From Promethearchaeota archaeon (GTDB lineage: Archaea; Asgardarchaeota; Lokiarchaeia; Sigyniarchaeales; SOKP01): a stretch of 64,000 nt of DNA. Below are positions 18,138-27,273 of this stretch, in pieces. A program made the translations under genes and the position numbers. Numbering within the stretch: the first letter of the stretch is position 1; the number at the start of each line of letters is the position of its first letter. The stretch lies in the NCBI GenBank assembly GCA_019057795.1, contig JAHLWS010000080.1, forward strand, positions 59,172 to 123,171. Direction: 5' to 3'. The notes under the pieces were generated by a model. The model had not been told where the DNA came from. It worked only from the letters and a program-made list of their open reading frames with translations, and made no database searches.

Positions 18138-18992
18138 TTAGCTCAAGGGATATTTTGGATCTCTTTTTTCGAAAAAGGATTGAACACCTTCCATAATGTC
18201 ATCTGAAGTAGAACAAAGCATTTGTGCACGATTTTCTAATTGAAGAATCGTTTCCAGACTTGGGGAATCAAGAGATAAATTAATTGCTTGTTTGGTCATC
18301 CTTAACCCTAAAGGGCTTTTACGCAACATATTTTCAGCCAATTCAATAGCAGTTTCTAATAATTTTTTTTCTTCTACCACTCTTAAAACTAGTCCAATCT
18401 TTTCAGCTTCAGAAGCGTCGACAAATCTTCCCGTATATAAAATCTCTGCTGCTCTTGACATCCCTATAAGTCGAGGAAGGTGATAACTAGATCCTAAGTC
18501 TGCGCCAGAAAACCCTACATTAATAAATGCATTATTAAATCTTGCTTTTTTGCTGGCAATCCTAATATCTGCGGCTAAGATAAAAGCAAAACCTGCTCCA
18601 GATGCAGCACCCTGAATTAAAGCGATAATTGGTTGACCAATCTTACGCATTTTCACGATAATTTGACTGGTGTGCCACTGAGCGTATAATTTTGCCTTTA
18701 TAATATCTTTATCGGGAGCATTTAGAAAATGAAACTTTTCTTTTAATTCTGGTGGCTTCTTTTTAGACTGTAAAATCATCGATTCTTTCAAATCCAAGCC
18801 AGCACAGAACGCTCTCCCTTCTGCTTTTAATATAACAACACGACAATCTAAATTAACCATTAAAGAGTCAAATAAAGCGTGCAAATCTTTAATCATCTGA
18901 AACGACATAGCATTTAATTTATCAGGACGATTAAGTGTTAGTATTCCAATTCCATTTTCTTTTAATTCAAAGTTTATAGTTTCAAATTTCAT
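18138..18992 (-). CDS. Enoyl-CoA hydratase/isomerase (crotonase) family protein, copy 2
   Basis: A 284-residue paralogue of the protein at 16789-17634, alignable end to end (both begin M-x-FETINFEL and end FFEKRDPK[FY]PL). Oxyanion-hole motifs are AFCAGLDL and QGAASGAGFA. As in copy 1, the canonical Glu pair is absent and the FSGADLGSSYHLPRLIG Asp is kept. The ATG start lies behind an A-rich leader. The two copies have diverged in the specificity loop around residues 70-100, so they may act on different acyl-CoAs. It is probably cotranscribed with the MNT gene and copy 1, which lie downstream on the same strand. Confidence 0.85.
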   Translation of the reverse strand: MKFETINFELKENGIGILTLNRPDKLNAMSFQMIKDLHALFDSLMVNLDCRVVILKAEGRAFCAGLDLKESMILQSKKKPPELKEKFHFLNAPDKDIIKAKLYAQWHTSQIIVKMRKIGQPIIALIQGAASGAGFAFILAADIRIASKKARFNNAFINVGFSGADLGSSYHLPRLIGMSRAAEILYTGRFVDASEAEKIGLVLRVVEEKKLLETAIELAENMLRKSPLGLRMTKQAINLSLDSPSLETILQLENRAQMLCSTSDDIMEGVQSFFEKRDPKYPLS

Positions 18993-19046
18993 TTTTTTTC
19001 ATTTTATTTTATTAATTTTTAATACTACTAATCTGTAAAACCAGTA

Positions 19047-19499
19047 TTATTTTAAATCATCAATGAAGTTAATTTTTACGAGAGTTGATAATTCGCTAAA
19101 AACTTTCTCGATTTCATCCTCTTTTTTCATGTAAATAGGAATATCTAACAATTTTGCGGTTGCCAAGCTATAACAATCAGCAAGGGAAATAGCAAAATTA
19201 CATTTTAAGTGAGCTGCCTCATCTCTTAATTTTTTTTCAGAATATATCGTAAAATCTTTTAAAAATTCAGAGGTTATCTTGATTGCATTTTCATGCCCTT
19301 TTTGTCGACATAATATGTACTTAAGTTCAGTATCCACGAGAGGTGAAATGTAAAACTTTTGGATCTGTGTAATTGAAAGAACCTTTTGAAAAAAATCTTT
19401 ACCCATTGGAGTTTCATCTAAAACTTCCATTAAAACGGATGTATCAACGACTATTGATGTATCATCGATTAGTGTATCTTTCTTCTCGTTCAAGATCAA
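19047..19499 (-). CDS. vapC: PIN-domain ribonuclease toxin (VapC-like)
   Basis: A 150-residue PIN domain with the expected acidic residues: D19 in VVDTSVLME, Glu in VDTELKYIL, and Asp in SLADCYSLATAK. PIN toxins cleave tRNA or other RNA with bound Mg. The gene overlaps the end of the upstream gene (19462-19731) by 38 bases in the usual antitoxin-toxin order. VapC is the natural reading; a non-toxin PIN nuclease cannot be excluded. Confidence 0.8.
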   Translation of the reverse strand: MILNEKKDTLIDDTSIVVDTSVLMEVLDETPMGKDFFQKVLSITQIQKFYISPLVDTELKYILCRQKGHENAIKITSEFLKDFTIYSEKKLRDEAAHLKCNFAISLADCYSLATAKLLDIPIYMKKEDEIEKVFSELSTLVKINFIDDLK

Positions 19500-19731
19500 C
19501 CCTCCTTGATTCTATAAGTAAAGATCTACCTTCTCCCTTAAGAATTCCTTGAAATTTTTTAATATTATTGAGAAATTCTTCTTTATTTACTTTTATTACT
19601 TTTTCTTCAAGTAGGAATTCAATTGCCTCGTCATAAGTAATTCTTCTTCCCCATTTTTTCTCAAGTCTATTTATAAGTTCAAATAACTTGTTTTTGATTT
19701 TCTTTGAAATCTGAATAGTAGTACTTGCCAT
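19462..19731 (-). CDS. vapB: Antitoxin of VapBC-type pair
   Basis: An 89-residue protein with an N-terminal ribbon-helix-helix-like start (MASTTIQISKKIKNKLFELI) suited to operator binding and a charged C-terminal part (ESRRVDLEREERYTNR) that would thread over the toxin. It lies directly before and overlaps the PIN gene. A nearly perfect inverted repeat just upstream (19757-19787) is a likely autoregulatory operator. The assignment rests on gene order, size and the RHH pattern. Confidence 0.75.
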   Translation of the reverse strand: MASTTIQISKKIKNKLFELINRLEKKWGRRITYDEAIEFLLEEKVIKVNKEEFLNNIKKFQGILKGEGRSLLIESRRVDLEREERYTNR

Positions 19732-19756
19732 AATTTATTCACTTTATTATTCTTAT

Positions 19757-19787
19757 TATAACTATTATAGTCGCTATAATTATTATA
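19757..19787. promoter_or_regulatory. Inverted repeat, candidate VapB operator
   Basis: Two 14-base arms (TATAACTATTATAG and CTATAATTATTATA) are reverse complements with two mismatches, separated by TCG. The repeat lies 26 bases upstream of the antitoxin start, where RHH antitoxins bind to repress their own operon. Confidence 0.55.
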
Positions 19788-19851
19788 GAATTCTAATTTA
19801 TAAATTTAAATATGTCATTCAAAATAAAGTTGTAATTTAACCCTGTAAATT

Positions 19852-20625
19852 TTACAGCGAGCTTAAAGTCTTTTTAGCTATAGAAAACAATGTGTGTAAA
19901 TGTGTCTCAGTTAAATGAAAGTGCAACTCCCAATTATCTTCAGTTAGATAATCACTTATAGTAAAAATAGCTCCAGCTCCGACATTCAAATGCTTCGCTA
20001 CCGCAAATATGGCAGCAGCTTCCATTTCGACGGTTAGAACTCCTTCTTCTTGATATTTTTTAATCTCAGCTATAGTTTCGCGATAAGGTGCGTCAATCGT
20101 CCAACTTGTTCCTGTATGGTAACTTATATTCAAACTTTTTGCGACTTCAATCATTCTTTCTGTTAACAATTGAGAGGGATAAGAATATTTTTCACTTGGT
20201 AAATAATGATGCGATGTTCCCTCGTCTCGGATCGCTTTTGTGCATATTATATTGCTTCCTAATTGTAAATTTTTTTGTAAAGAGCCAGCCGTTCCGATCG
20301 AAAGAAACGATTTAATTCCAAACGCGTTAAGCTCTTCCATTAAAATTGCTACTATAGGGGCTCCAATTCCAAAATTGCCACATATACCGATCTGATTGTC
20401 GTTTTCATTTAGCAGGTAAAAATAATCTCCAAAAACGCTATCAATTTTTTTAAGAGAATAATTTTCTAATATATAATTAAAGATAGTAGGAGAATAACAT
20501 ATTATTACTCCTTTAGGGGGATCTATATCGGGATATCTTCCAAGTTCTTTTTTATACCTCCAGAAATCTTTAGCGTTAACAAAAGATTTCTCGCGGTATT
20601 TATTCGGATAATTTGGGAAGGTCAT
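19852..20625 (-). CDS. Nucleoside phosphorylase (uridine/purine type)
   Basis: The 257-residue protein has the NP-I family signature: GNFGIGAPIVAILMEELNAFG, SIGTAGSLQKNLQLG, and the purine/uridine-binding VEMEAAAIFAVAKH. It should split a nucleoside with phosphate into base and ribose-1-phosphate in the cytosol. The VEMEAA motif with a neighbouring Asp (ISDYL) fits the uridine phosphorylase/PNP hexamer class. The base preference is not readable. Confidence 0.85.
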   Translation of the reverse strand: MTFPNYPNKYREKSFVNAKDFWRYKKELGRYPDIDPPKGVIICYSPTIFNYILENYSLKKIDSVFGDYFYLLNENDNQIGICGNFGIGAPIVAILMEELNAFGIKSFLSIGTAGSLQKNLQLGSNIICTKAIRDEGTSHHYLPSEKYSYPSQLLTERMIEVAKSLNISYHTGTSWTIDAPYRETIAEIKKYQEEGVLTVEMEAAAIFAVAKHLNVGAGAIFTISDYLTEDNWELHFHLTETHLHTLFSIAKKTLSSL

Positions 20626-20677
20626 ATTTTTTGAAAAGTTTTAGAGAATTTGAAATTACTTGAAAAATACTAATACT

Positions 20678-21508
20678 TTAAATTTTATCTAATAAACTAA
20701 GCCAATTGGGTAACTCTTGAATATTATTGTTTCCAAAATTGATATTTTCAATCGATTTTAAAGCACTCAAGACATCTGGGACGGTTGAAAAGTTATTCCA
20801 ACTTAAATCAATATTTTCAAGGTGCGAAAGCTCACTCAAAGAATCGGGTAAATTTGTTAAATAATTACAGCTTAGATTCAGATATTTTAAATTCTTCAAT
20901 AAGCTAATTGATGTTGGTAGTTGATTTCTCAACGATAAACTCAACTCTAAAATGTGCTTATCTTTGATTATACAAACTATATTTTCGTCGTAGATCAATT
21001 TATTAACGGATTCCCAGTAAAAAAGGTTGTTATTGTTTATATTTAATCCCAAATCTAATAAGAAAGGAACTTCCTCAAGAATGAGATTATATTTTAAAGA
21101 AATTTGTTCTAACCTCTGAAAATATATCTGATTTAAAGCTTCAGACAAATAACTCTGGCGATTTTTTAACATACTTCCAAGTAAACTTAGAACTTTGGAC
21201 GATTTGTCGTTTAGAATGGCCCATTCTAAGGATTTTAAACCCACCTCTAAGTAATTTGATAATATAATTTCAGCAGAAATTATCCTAATATCTTCGTATT
21301 CATCAGAAATTAGACAACTTTCTATTATTTTAAAAATCGCCCGATTTCTAACATTTAGCTTGTTTAAAACATTTAGACTTTCTAACCTTAGGCTTGTATC
21401 ATCAGATTTTTCTATAATTGAAATTAGAAATTCAATAGCTTCAAACTTTGTTATTTTATTCTTAATTATTTTCTGGTAAATACTATTTGGGTTTAAAATA
21501 TCTTTCAT
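20678..21508 (-). CDS. HEAT-like and leucine-rich-repeat protein
   Basis: A 276-residue protein. The first half is helical with HEAT-like spacing; the second holds about four leucine-rich repeats (for example LKNLKYLNLSCNYLTNLP, then LSHLENIDLSWNNFSTVP and LKSIENINFGNNNIQELP). LRRs mediate protein binding, and proteins of this build are numerous in Asgard archaea. There is no signal sequence, so it is cytoplasmic. The partner is unknown. Confidence 0.75.
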   Translation of the reverse strand: MKDILNPNSIYQKIIKNKITKFEAIEFLISIIEKSDDTSLRLESLNVLNKLNVRNRAIFKIIESCLISDEYEDIRIISAEIILSNYLEVGLKSLEWAILNDKSSKVLSLLGSMLKNRQSYLSEALNQIYFQRLEQISLKYNLILEEVPFLLDLGLNINNNNLFYWESVNKLIYDENIVCIIKDKHILELSLSLRNQLPTSISLLKNLKYLNLSCNYLTNLPDSLSELSHLENIDLSWNNFSTVPDVLSALKSIENINFGNNNIQELPNWLSLLDKI

Positions 21509-21696
21509 TTCGAGTTATTTGCTAAAATAATTTATATGTTAAATAATATAATAAAAAATTTTAAGATAATTGTAAATCACTTAATCACTCAAAGCAATTT
21601 CCACTTATTTTTTAAAATTTAAAAATCTTTATTAGATTGAGAATTTATAATAATAGTTATTTATACATTTGAATTAAAATTTCAGATAAAAAATTG

Positions 21697-24090
21697 ATGG
21701 CTAGAACTAATTCTAATCGAGTCCTAAAGTTAAAAAATAATTTATTATCAAGCAAGTACGAACTCTGCGTTGAACGCATGAAATTTTTCACAGAAATTTA
21801 TAAAAAATACCCTAACGATCCAGAGGTTATTAAAAGGGCGAAGGCAGTTGCACATACATTAAAAAATATGACTATATTTATTAGAGACGATGAACTACTT
21901 GTTGGAAACGAAACGAGTAAAAATTTAGGGGAAAAAATTAATCTCGATCTCCTGAGATATAACAACAGTTTAGAAAAGAGAGCTACATTTAAAAAACTAA
22001 GAAGGCGGAAATTGCAACCCTTTTATATCGAGGAAGCTGAGATTGACGAGTTATTAGATATAATACCGTTCTGGAAAGGAAAATCATTAGGTGGCCGGAT
22101 TAATAAAAGATTGCTCGAAGAAAAGCTAATCACGGGAGAAGGGCCAATCGCGTCTTTAGCACCAAATATATCCATTCAAATTGGAACTACAGAAGGACAT
22201 ATATGTGCGGGATACGAAAAGCTTTTAAAATTAGGATATAAAGGTATCATTGAAGAAGCTGAATTATTTCAATCGCGATTAAATAAAAACGACGAAGATT
22301 ATCAAGACAAGTTTAATTTTTACGATTCTGTTAAAATATATTACGGAGCGGCAATAGATTTTGCGCAGAGGTTTTCAGATCTCTCATACAATATGATAAA
22401 AACTCAAAATGACGATGTGCGTAAAAGTGAGCTCAAAATAATTGCAGATATGATGAAAAAGTTCACTGAAGAACCTCCCGATACATTCTACGAAGCTGTT
22501 GAATTTATTTGGTTTTCTCAAAATATCGCAAATATAATCTATCAGCGAAGCGTTGTAGCTCTAGGTCGATTAGATCAGATACTATGGTCTTATTACGATA
22601 ACGATCTTAAAAGCGGGAAAATCAATCGGGATACCGCCTTAGAATTAATAGAAGAATTAAATTTGAAGCTAACATGGAATGTTACTTTGTTATCGGCAGA
22701 TATTTCGTTAATAGCTAATGCCCTTGGTCAAAATACACAAACAATTACTATTGCAGGAATGGACACAGATGGAAATGACGCAACAAACGAATTATCTTTC
22801 CTTTTTCTTGAAGCATACAAAAACATAAAGGTTTTTACCACCGACTTATCGGTTAGAATTCATAACAACACGCCAGAACATTTTTTCGAAGAAGCTATTA
22901 AAGTTTTTAAGTTCACATCGGGGATAGCTTTCTATAACGATGAAATCATCGTTCCAGGGCTTAAAAAAGTAGGATATTCGCTTGAGGATTCTCGGAATTA
23001 CGTTTTAATAGGATGCGTAGAGCCCACCGGTCAAGGAAATAGTTTTTCGACAACGGCTCGTATGTTTATGAACTTACCAGGAGTGTTAGAATTAACGCTA
23101 AACAACGGATATAGCTATTTATCGGGAAAAATAGACGGTTTACAAACTGGTGATCCGGCGGGGTTTTTATCTTTCGAGGAGCTATACAACGCTTTTATTC
23201 GTCAACTTAAACATAACATTGAATTCTCTGTTAAAATAGCAGAAGTGGGAGATCTTGAAGCCATGAAATACGCTCAGCACTCATTTATCTCCGCTACACT
23301 AAATGGTTGTTTAGAAAATGGAAAGGATTACGTGTGTGGAGGTGCTAAATATAACTTTTCTTCCATAACTGCTTACGGATTCGCTACTTTAGTTGACTCA
23401 TTATATAACATAAAGAAGATAGTTTATGATCAAAAATCAATGTCATTACCCGAATTAATTGAAATTTTAAATTCAGACTTTAAGGATAACGAAGTAACTT
23501 GTCAAAAGTTAATTAATAATTACGAAAAGTGGGGAAACGATAAAGCCGAGATCGATTCCCTTGCTATTGAATTGTGGGACTTATTTACTCAAGAAGTAGC
23601 TAAGCATAATTCGATAAGAAATGGTCAATACAACGCTGGAGCGTATTCAATGGGCATCCATGTATATGAAGGAATTTTAACACGCCCAACAGCTGATGGC
23701 AGAAAAGCGGGTAGACCAATCTCAAATAGCTTATCACCTGTAAACAATGTTGAAAAGAATGGGATTACTGCGATATTAAATTCAATAGCAAAGTTAAATT
23801 ACGACTACGCTATGAATGGAATAGCCGTTAACGTACGAATCCATCCTCAAAATTTGGAAAGTCAAGAAAATATAGAAAAGTTTTATCACTTGTTAAAATC
23901 TTACTTTGAAAAAGGAGGTATGCAAATTCAACCTACTGTAGTATCAACTGAAACGTTAAAAGACGCACAAATCCACCCCGAGAACTATACCGACCTAATC
24001 GTCAAAGTTGGTGGTTATAACGCTACATTTATTGATCTAGGAAAACCCATTCAGAACGACATAATCGATAGATTAGAAAATAAATTTTAG
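21697..24090 (+). CDS. Glycyl radical enzyme (pyruvate formate-lyase/diol dehydratase family)
   Basis: About 797 residues. The C-terminal glycyl-radical loop reads VKVGGYNATFIDLGKPIQND, and the active-site Cys sits in LIGCVEPTGQGN. GCVE, not the double Cys of true pyruvate formate-lyase, is the hallmark of the dehydratase/C-N, C-S lyase branch (glycerol or propanediol dehydratase, choline trimethylamine-lyase, isethionate lyase). The substrate cannot be chosen by eye. The ATG at 21697 is preferred over TTG at 21694. No activating enzyme is adjacent; the radical SAM protein at 11812 is the only NrdG-like candidate in the window. Strictly anaerobic metabolism is implied. Confidence 0.9.
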   Translation: MARTNSNRVLKLKNNLLSSKYELCVERMKFFTEIYKKYPNDPEVIKRAKAVAHTLKNMTIFIRDDELLVGNETSKNLGEKINLDLLRYNNSLEKRATFKKLRRRKLQPFYIEEAEIDELLDIIPFWKGKSLGGRINKRLLEEKLITGEGPIASLAPNISIQIGTTEGHICAGYEKLLKLGYKGIIEEAELFQSRLNKNDEDYQDKFNFYDSVKIYYGAAIDFAQRFSDLSYNMIKTQNDDVRKSELKIIADMMKKFTEEPPDTFYEAVEFIWFSQNIANIIYQRSVVALGRLDQILWSYYDNDLKSGKINRDTALELIEELNLKLTWNVTLLSADISLIANALGQNTQTITIAGMDTDGNDATNELSFLFLEAYKNIKVFTTDLSVRIHNNTPEHFFEEAIKVFKFTSGIAFYNDEIIVPGLKKVGYSLEDSRNYVLIGCVEPTGQGNSFSTTARMFMNLPGVLELTLNNGYSYLSGKIDGLQTGDPAGFLSFEELYNAFIRQLKHNIEFSVKIAEVGDLEAMKYAQHSFISATLNGCLENGKDYVCGGAKYNFSSITAYGFATLVDSLYNIKKIVYDQKSMSLPELIEILNSDFKDNEVTCQKLINNYEKWGNDKAEIDSLAIELWDLFTQEVAKHNSIRNGQYNAGAYSMGIHVYEGILTRPTADGRKAGRPISNSLSPVNNVEKNGITAILNSIAKLNYDYAMNGIAVNVRIHPQNLESQENIEKFYHLLKSYFEKGGMQIQPTVVSTETLKDAQIHPENYTDLIVKVGGYNATFIDLGKPIQNDIIDRLENKF

Positions 24091-24219
24091 AAAGTAGAAA
24101 TCTTAACTTAATGCTCGATGTCATGGAAGCCTATGTCCTTATTATCCTCATTCATTCTTTAAACTAAATTTTTAAAATATTTACAAAATTTTTAAATTTA
24201 AAGAAATTAAGTGTAAATT

Positions 24220-24372
24220 ATGCCAGATATAAAATTGTTAATAAATGGGGAAAATATCCCATTAAATCCAATTATGACTGAGATTCTAACTAATATTAAC
24301 TTAGGATTTATTAGTGCGTTAAAAAAAATTCCTGAAGATAAAAAAGAAGTTAAAATCGAAATTAAATTATAA
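24220..24372 (+). CDS. Small conserved archaeal-type protein, 50 residues
   Basis: The frame MPDIKLLINGENIPLNPIMT, continuing to EVKIEIKL, is short but has a proper ATG and a soluble alpha/beta composition. Its pattern (L-[IV]-NG-x-x-I-x-[LM]-N near the start, acidic-basic strand at the end) resembles small uncharacterised proteins seen in many archaea. The function is unknown. Confidence 0.6.
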   Translation: MPDIKLLINGENIPLNPIMTEILTNINLGFISALKKIPEDKKEVKIEIKL

Positions 24373-24477
24373 TTTTATTTTTTTTTAATTTTTTCGCACT
24401 TTAAAATACATATTAGGTTTTTTTAAATAATTTGATGAATATTTATTAAAATAAATAAAGAAAAGAAAAAAATAAGA

Positions 24478-24705
24478 ATGATTATCATCAAATGTGCTAA
24501 ATGTAAAGAGAATATTATTAAATACGTGAAATTGGGAAAAGGAAACGTCCATCGCTGTTATAAAAACCGTATTCAAAAATATTATGTACAACTAAATAAT
24601 AAAGAGTTAAATTGTCCTAATTGTGGAAAAGTAATAGGAACTGATCGAGGATATTATATCAAAATGAACCATCATACATTCACATACTCTGGAACAATTA
24701 ATTAA
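24478..24705 (+). CDS. Small zinc-ribbon protein
   Basis: A 75-residue protein with two CxxC pairs, IKCAKCKENIIKYVKLGKG and LNCPNCGKVIG, spaced as in a zinc ribbon, with basic residues between. Proteins of this size often bind RNA or act as accessory factors. It starts at ATG. The function is unknown; the zinc site is inferred from the cysteines. Confidence 0.65.
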   Translation: MIIIKCAKCKENIIKYVKLGKGNVHRCYKNRIQKYYVQLNNKELNCPNCGKVIGTDRGYYIKMNHHTFTYSGTIN

Positions 24706-24715
24706 TCTTAGAAAA

Positions 24716-24922
24716 CTATTTTAATTTAGAATCCTCGTTTCCATCTGGAAGAACATAATCAGGTGATATATATCCCTCTTCTTCAAATCTTTTTTTCCGA
24801 ATACAATTTTTACCTTCGTTCCAGCAATAGTTTTCAACCCACTTTTTATCTATCAAACCTTTATCATAAGCTCGTTTCATCGCAGATGTCTCATCATACC
24901 AGCAACAAATTTTTTTTTCCAT
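24716..24922 (-). CDS. Small Cys-rich conserved protein
   Basis: A 68-residue protein with CCWYDETSAMKRAYDKG, a YCWN segment and NCIRKKRFEEEGYISP, ending in a D-G-N acidic tail. The four cysteines and aromatic context suggest a metal or Fe-S site. The pattern looks conserved rather than random, but I cannot name the family. The start is ATG, and it is convergent with the zinc-ribbon gene. Confidence 0.6.
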   Translation of the reverse strand: MEKKICCWYDETSAMKRAYDKGLIDKKWVENYCWNEGKNCIRKKRFEEEGYISPDYVLPDGNEDSKLK

Positions 24923-24983
24923 ACATATTTATATTTTTATATAATTATTATTTTTAGTAAATAGGTAAATAGGGAATAAAAAT

Positions 24984-25721
24984 TTGGACGAGGACCTATA
25001 TCGTTTAGCAAGTAAATGGATCTCCGAATCAACACATTTAGTAGCTTTTACCGGGGCAGGTGTTTCCGTAGAAAGCGGAATCCCAACATTCCGTGGAGAA
25101 GATGGATTATGGAACAAATATAATCCTATTTTTTTAGAAACTAATTATTTTTTAACGCATCCGAAAAAATCTTGGAGTTTAATTAAAGAAATATTTTATG
25201 ATTTTTTTGGACGTGCAAAACCTAACGATGCCCATTATGTGCTTGCTGAAATGGAAAAAAAAGGATACGTTAAATCAATAATAACTCAAAATATTGATAA
25301 CCTACATCAAGAAGCAGGGAGTAAAAATGTTTTAGAATTCCATGGAACCTCGCAAACATTGACTTGTGTAACTTGTAATAGTAAATATAATAGCACTAAT
25401 CTTCTTGTGTCAATTCCTCCTTATTGTCCTAAGTGTAATGGTCTATTAAAGCCAGATTTTGTATTTTTTGGAGAACCAATACCTCAAGAGGTTCTTAGTG
25501 AATCAATTAATGAAGCATCTCTCGCAGATGTATTTCTTTTAATTGGAACTACAGGAGAAATAATGCCTGCATCTACAATACCTTATATTGCAGAGAAAAA
25601 TAGAGCAAAATTTATAGAAATTAACATTGAAGAATCAAAATATACCAATTCTATGGTCAATATTTTTTTAAAAGGGAAAGCGTCAGAAGTATTGTTAAAA
25701 TTAATAGAATTTTTGAGTTAA
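24984..25721 (+). CDS. Sir2-family NAD-dependent protein deacylase
   Basis: A 245-residue sirtuin with every key motif: GAGVSVESGIPTFRG, TQNIDNLHQEAG, the catalytic His in EFHGT, and a four-Cys zinc site (CVTCNS and CPKCNG). Sirtuins remove acyl groups from lysine using NAD; archaeal homologues act on Alba and other proteins. It starts at TTG (24984) behind an AGGGA stretch. There are no acyltransferases nearby. Confidence 0.9.
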   Translation: MDEDLYRLASKWISESTHLVAFTGAGVSVESGIPTFRGEDGLWNKYNPIFLETNYFLTHPKKSWSLIKEIFYDFFGRAKPNDAHYVLAEMEKKGYVKSIITQNIDNLHQEAGSKNVLEFHGTSQTLTCVTCNSKYNSTNLLVSIPPYCPKCNGLLKPDFVFFGEPIPQEVLSESINEASLADVFLLIGTTGEIMPASTIPYIAEKNRAKFIEINIEESKYTNSMVNIFLKGKASEVLLKLIEFLS

Positions 25722-25787
25722 TAAAAAGTAATTTGTTCCGAGTTCTTTTGCCAAATAAATATAAAGCTAAAAAACCTCTAATCTATA

Positions 25788-26279
25788 CTACCATCTCGTT
25801 TTAGAACCTAATTTAATGTCTAAAATTGGTGTTCCATTAATCGCATCGAGATTTTTGACGAATAAAGTGGTATCTTCAATTTTAACTAGTTTAACATTAG
25901 TAATTCCAATACGAGATAATCGATTAGGCGTCCGTGAAGCGAATATACCTACTTTTTTCCCGTCAATACCTCGAGAAAAGGTCGATCGAATCTTGTGCTG
26001 TTTATGAAAATAATATACAACAGTAATCCATTCATCCTCTTCTAATTTGTAAAGAAATGGTCGTTGAGATTCAAAAAGACGGATTTTAGAGACATTATCT
26101 CTACTCCCTTTCAGCCCAAATCCTTCCCCTCGTCCTAATTGATTCTCTACAAAACCGATTGGAAAGATCTTAAACGGCTTATTGTTCTGATATAAACAAG
26201 AATAGCATATGAATTTGTCATCAAATTCATCAAGTTGGTCTAATCCTTTTTCTTTTTTACATTTCGTGCAAACTGGCAT
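25788..26279 (-). CDS. trmO: TrmO-type tRNA t6A methyltransferase with N-terminal zinc ribbon
   Basis: The 163-residue protein has the TrmO/UPF0066 beta-barrel motifs: IFPIGFVEN, FASRTPNRLSRIGI (SAM binding) and the late INGTPILDIKLG. TrmO N6-methylates t6A37 in tRNA. In front of the barrel, residues 1-32 carry two CxxC pairs (MPVCTKCKKEKG and ICYSC), a zinc ribbon not found in the bacterial enzyme. The ribbon may help bind tRNA. The substrate could differ from bacterial TrmO. Confidence 0.8.
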   Translation of the reverse strand: MPVCTKCKKEKGLDQLDEFDDKFICYSCLYQNNKPFKIFPIGFVENQLGRGEGFGLKGSRDNVSKIRLFESQRPFLYKLEEDEWITVVYYFHKQHKIRSTFSRGIDGKKVGIFASRTPNRLSRIGITNVKLVKIEDTTLFVKNLDAINGTPILDIKLGSKTRW

Positions 26280-26300
26280 AGCTACTAATTAGGTTATTGG

Positions 26301-27233
26301 TTAAAATATTAATTTCCAAAAGGTCTGGTTATTGTAAATTACTTTTTTAATCTTGTTCTGCGATGCTAGAGTATTCAATTGAAGTAATATGTCTTGTTCA
26401 TTAAACTTTTTTGAACAAAATGTTTCAAAAATTTGTTCTTGTCTCATTGGATGTCTTTCAAGTAAGTTCTTTAATTCCATTTCAAAATTAGAACTAAAAA
26501 CACTAAATTTTCCTCGCTCAGGAAAATTTATATTATTATATTCTCCAAAAACATCGTTTAAAATCGGAATGACGCTTTTATCGGGAATTTGCACCCAACT
26601 TTCAGTAGGAGGTCTTATTGGAACGTTAACGTCAATTCTATCGGGTTTGATTAAATCTAATTTATTTTTTATTTTTAATAGTTCTTCTTTAGAATCGTTA
26701 ATTCCCTTCATTAACATTATTTCTATCCAGAATTTACCGTTGAATTCTTTCCTAAAATCAATGTATCCTTGAATCATTTTTTCATACTTTATGGAGGGAT
26801 GAGAACGATTTATTTTAATAAATAACTTTTCATCTCCCGCATCTAAAGTAGGTAAAACAACATCAGAAAACATAAGTTCATACTTTACATCTTCGTGATA
26901 TAATAAACTACCATTAGTGATTACACAAATTGGTTTTTCAGATAATTCCTTTGCTTTTAATATCAATTCTCCTATACTTTTGCATAATGTAGGTTCCCCA
27001 CTACCTACAAATGTTATGTAATCAAACTTATTTTTATTAAGACTAATAGACTCTTCCATCTCTTTAATAATTTCTTCTTTACGGCAAAAATCTTTCCTCT
27101 CGTTCGTAAAATTAGTTGTTCTTCCTAATTGACAATATATACACTGATAATTGCAGGTTTTTGAGGGAATTGGGTCGATTCCTAACGAATTTCCTAATCG
27201 TCTACTAGGAACAGGTCCATACACATATTTCAT
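26301..27233 (-). CDS. Radical SAM protein (COG0731-like) with C-terminal winged helix
   Basis: A 310-residue protein opening KYVYGPVPSRRLGNSLGID, then the cluster motif CNYQCIYCQLGRTT and FVGSGEPTL. This opening is characteristic of the widespread uncharacterised COG0731 Fe-S oxidoreductases related to the TYW1 radical SAM family. The last 60 residues (ERHPMRQEQIFETFCSKKFN) look like a winged helix. The reaction is unknown. Confidence 0.8.
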   Translation of the reverse strand: MKYVYGPVPSRRLGNSLGIDPIPSKTCNYQCIYCQLGRTTNFTNERKDFCRKEEIIKEMEESISLNKNKFDYITFVGSGEPTLCKSIGELILKAKELSEKPICVITNGSLLYHEDVKYELMFSDVVLPTLDAGDEKLFIKINRSHPSIKYEKMIQGYIDFRKEFNGKFWIEIMLMKGINDSKEELLKIKNKLDLIKPDRIDVNVPIRPPTESWVQIPDKSVIPILNDVFGEYNNINFPERGKFSVFSSNFEMELKNLLERHPMRQEQIFETFCSKKFNEQDILLQLNTLASQNKIKKVIYNNQTFWKLIF

Positions 27234-27273
27234 ATTCTTTTATAATTAATACGATGTTTTTAAAAATTTATTT

